In this document: piece by piece, positions 62,843-64,000 of the stretch
How the letters are laid out: every line of letters begins with the position of its first letter
Numbering within the stretch: the first letter of the stretch is position 1
Source: Sphingomonas parva (ex Maeng et al. 2020)
GTDB lineage: Bacteria; Pseudomonadota; Alphaproteobacteria; Sphingomonadales; Sphingomonadaceae
Reading direction: 5' to 3'
DNA length: 64,000 nt
Assembly: GCF_004564275.1 (NCBI RefSeq)
Contig: NZ_SPDV01000017.1
Span: 1 to 64,000, forward strand
Program-made: the position numbers and the translations under genes
Notes under the pieces: generated by a model
The model's input: only the letters and a program-made list of their open reading frames with translations
Database searches by the model: none
Told to the model about the DNA's origin: nothing

Positions 62843-64000
62843 CTAGCCCTGCTGGTAGACGGGGTGCTGGCGTCTTGGGGAGCGAAAGTCCTTCAGGATC
62901 CAGGGCGACATCCCGGCCAGGAACGGGATCTTTCCGGCCATCGCCAAGGTCTGGCGGTAATATTCGGCCTGGAAATCCTCGGAAAATTTGCGGCGGAGGC
63001 CCGGGTCGAGGAAACCCTGCTTCGCATCGGCGCCGAATTCCGAAAGGATCAGCGGCTTGCCATGCTCCGAGCGCCAGCCGATCGCCGGCAGGTCCTCCAA
63101 TCGGTCGCCGCTATACCAGCCGTTGTAGGTGTTGATCGCCATCACATCGAGCGCAGCGACCAGGGGGTCGTCGATCACCATCTCGGGCCGCCCGTTCACC
63201 TCGTCGCGGCGGGTGAGCAGCGCCGCGGTGACCAGCCGGCTGTCGTCGAGCGCGCGAACGTCCCCGGCGAGGGTGGTGAGGAACGCGTTGCGCGCATCGG
63301 AGACCGGGGTCTCGTTCGCGACGCTCCACAAGGCGACCGACGCACGGTTGCGATCGCGAAGGATGTTCTCGGCCAGCATTCGGCGCGCAACTGCCAGCGT
63401 CTCCGGTCGCGAGAAGGCGACGCGCCAATAGACCGGCACCTCGCTCCACACGATCAGGCCGATCTCGTCGGCCATGCGGGTCATCACGTCGCTGTGGGGA
63501 TAATGGGCAAGCCGAACGAAATTCCCGTGGAGACCGTCCTTCACCTCCAGCAGCAGGGCGCGCGCAGCCGCCGGCGTCATCGCCCGGGTCGGCTCCTTGC
63601 CGAGTTCCTCCTCATGAAGCGAGATGCCGCGCAGAAAGATCGGGCGTCCGTTCAACAGGATCTGGGTGCCCCGGACTGCCAAGGTGCGGAAGCCGACCCG
63701 GTCCGCGAGCGTATCGTCGCCGCTCTCGAAGCCTACGTCGTAGAGCGTGGGGCTCTCCGGGGACCAGCGTTTGAGGCTGCGCGGCGCCGCCGCCTCGCCG
63801 GTCCAGCGGCCGTCGGCGCCGGCGGTGCCGGAAAGAGTGACGCCGAGCGAAGGAATCCGCACCCGCACCGGTCGGCCGGCGGCCGCCGGCCCGTCCAGGC
63901 GCATGCTGGCGCGGATGCGTCCGGCGTCGGTGAGCCGAATCCAGGCGTCGTCGATATAAACGGCAGGCGTCGTCACCAGGCGGATTGGGCGGATGATGCC
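62843..64000 (-). CDS. Glycoside hydrolase family 2 enzyme, C-terminal part
   Basis: The frame enters from the right edge (IIRPIRLVTTPAVYIDDAWI) and reads through a sandwich domain and the TIM-barrel: GFRTLAVRGTQILLNGRPIFLRGISLHEE, VRLAHYPHSDVMTRMADEIGLIVWSEVPVYW, and SVANETPVSDARNAF with the acid/base Glu of GH2. The nucleophile Glu is in GKPLILSEFGADAKQGF. It ends at a TAG (62843-62845) after MSPWILKDFRSPRRQHPVYQQG. Comparable enzymes continue with W-N-x-K-G, so the TAG looks like a TGG that changed. It is either a slightly shortened enzyme, a pseudogene, or read-through. beta-Glucuronidase or beta-galactosidase activity is plausible. Confidence 0.88.
   Translation of the reverse strand, partial: GIIRPIRLVTTPAVYIDDAWIRLTDAGRIRASMRLDGPAAAGRPVRVRIPSLGVTLSGTAGADGRWTGEAAAPRSLKRWSPESPTLYDVGFESGDDTLADRVGFRTLAVRGTQILLNGRPIFLRGISLHEEELGKEPTRAMTPAAARALLLEVKDGLHGNFVRLAHYPHSDVMTRMADEIGLIVWSEVPVYWRVAFSRPETLAVARRMLAENILRDRNRASVALWSVANETPVSDARNAFLTTLAGDVRALDDSRLVTAALLTRRDEVNGRPEMVIDDPLVAALDVMAINTYNGWYSGDRLEDLPAIGWRSEHGKPLILSEFGADAKQGFLDPGLRRKFSEDFQAEYYRQTLAMAGKIPFLAGMSPWILKDFRSPRRQHPVYQQG

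Overview
The window is a GC-rich alphaproteobacterial chromosome segment, most likely from a sphingomonad (Sphingomonadales). Supporting signs are a SciP/DUF1153 CtrA-inhibitor gene, an SOS mutasome cassette (imuA-imuB-dnaE2) behind a GTTC-N7-GTTC LexA box, a TonB-dependent receptor, Tad-type pilin-like genes, an SspB of alphaproteobacterial type, and many overlapping ATGA/GTGA gene junctions. The assignment is inferred from gene content; no 16S or other marker was available.

Layout. 1-1735: 5' part of a multi-HAMP sensor kinase (minus strand), divergent from a winged-helix-like protein and two small DUF5985-type membrane proteins. 2081-19178: a surface/secretion locus in which two giant repeat proteins (1728 and about 3244 aa, both with RTX, Ig/cadherin-like and beta-helix regions) flank three tandem tail-collar (microcystin-dependent-protein type) genes. 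19204-22389: a YkgJ protein, then a compact RiPP-like set: a 47-codon peptide gene divergent from a PqqD-like RRE protein and an asparagine-synthetase-like cyclase. 22495-28151: a probable signalling/defence island with a TIR-TM-TPR protein, an unknown AT-richer gene, a TPR-SLOG-degenerate-cyclase protein and, convergent to them, a Crp-type regulator downstream of a membrane protein. 28263-33295: tRNA-Pro(CGG), a ferredoxin-NADP reductase-like flavoprotein, two small proteins and a TonB-dependent receptor. 33480-36072: three TadG/TadE-like genes, the last with a long Ser/Thr/Gly tail.

36125-38851: pirin, mnmA, a small unknown gene and sciP. 38928-45082: dnaE2, imuB and imuA, with a palindromic element inserted in frame inside dnaE2 and another lying between dnaE2 and imuB. 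45230-52287: an M16 peptidase, a LytS/LytTR two-component pair, two secreted proteins, an isocitrate lyase/PEP-mutase gene interrupted by an amber codon, and a VOC protein. 52462-57942: a Nat-like ABC exporter, queG, a lipoprotein, an EI24/CysZ-like protein and a PfkB sugar kinase. 58044-64000: APC permease, HIT protein, sspB, fumC, a GNAT protein, and the 3' part of a GH2 glycosidase whose last 33 codons are cut off by an in-frame amber codon.

The right half is mostly housekeeping. The accessory interest lies in the giant-protein/tail-collar locus, the RiPP-like locus, the TIR/SLOG island, and the palindromic insertions in the mutasome genes. No transposase, integrase, CRISPR array or rRNA was recognised.
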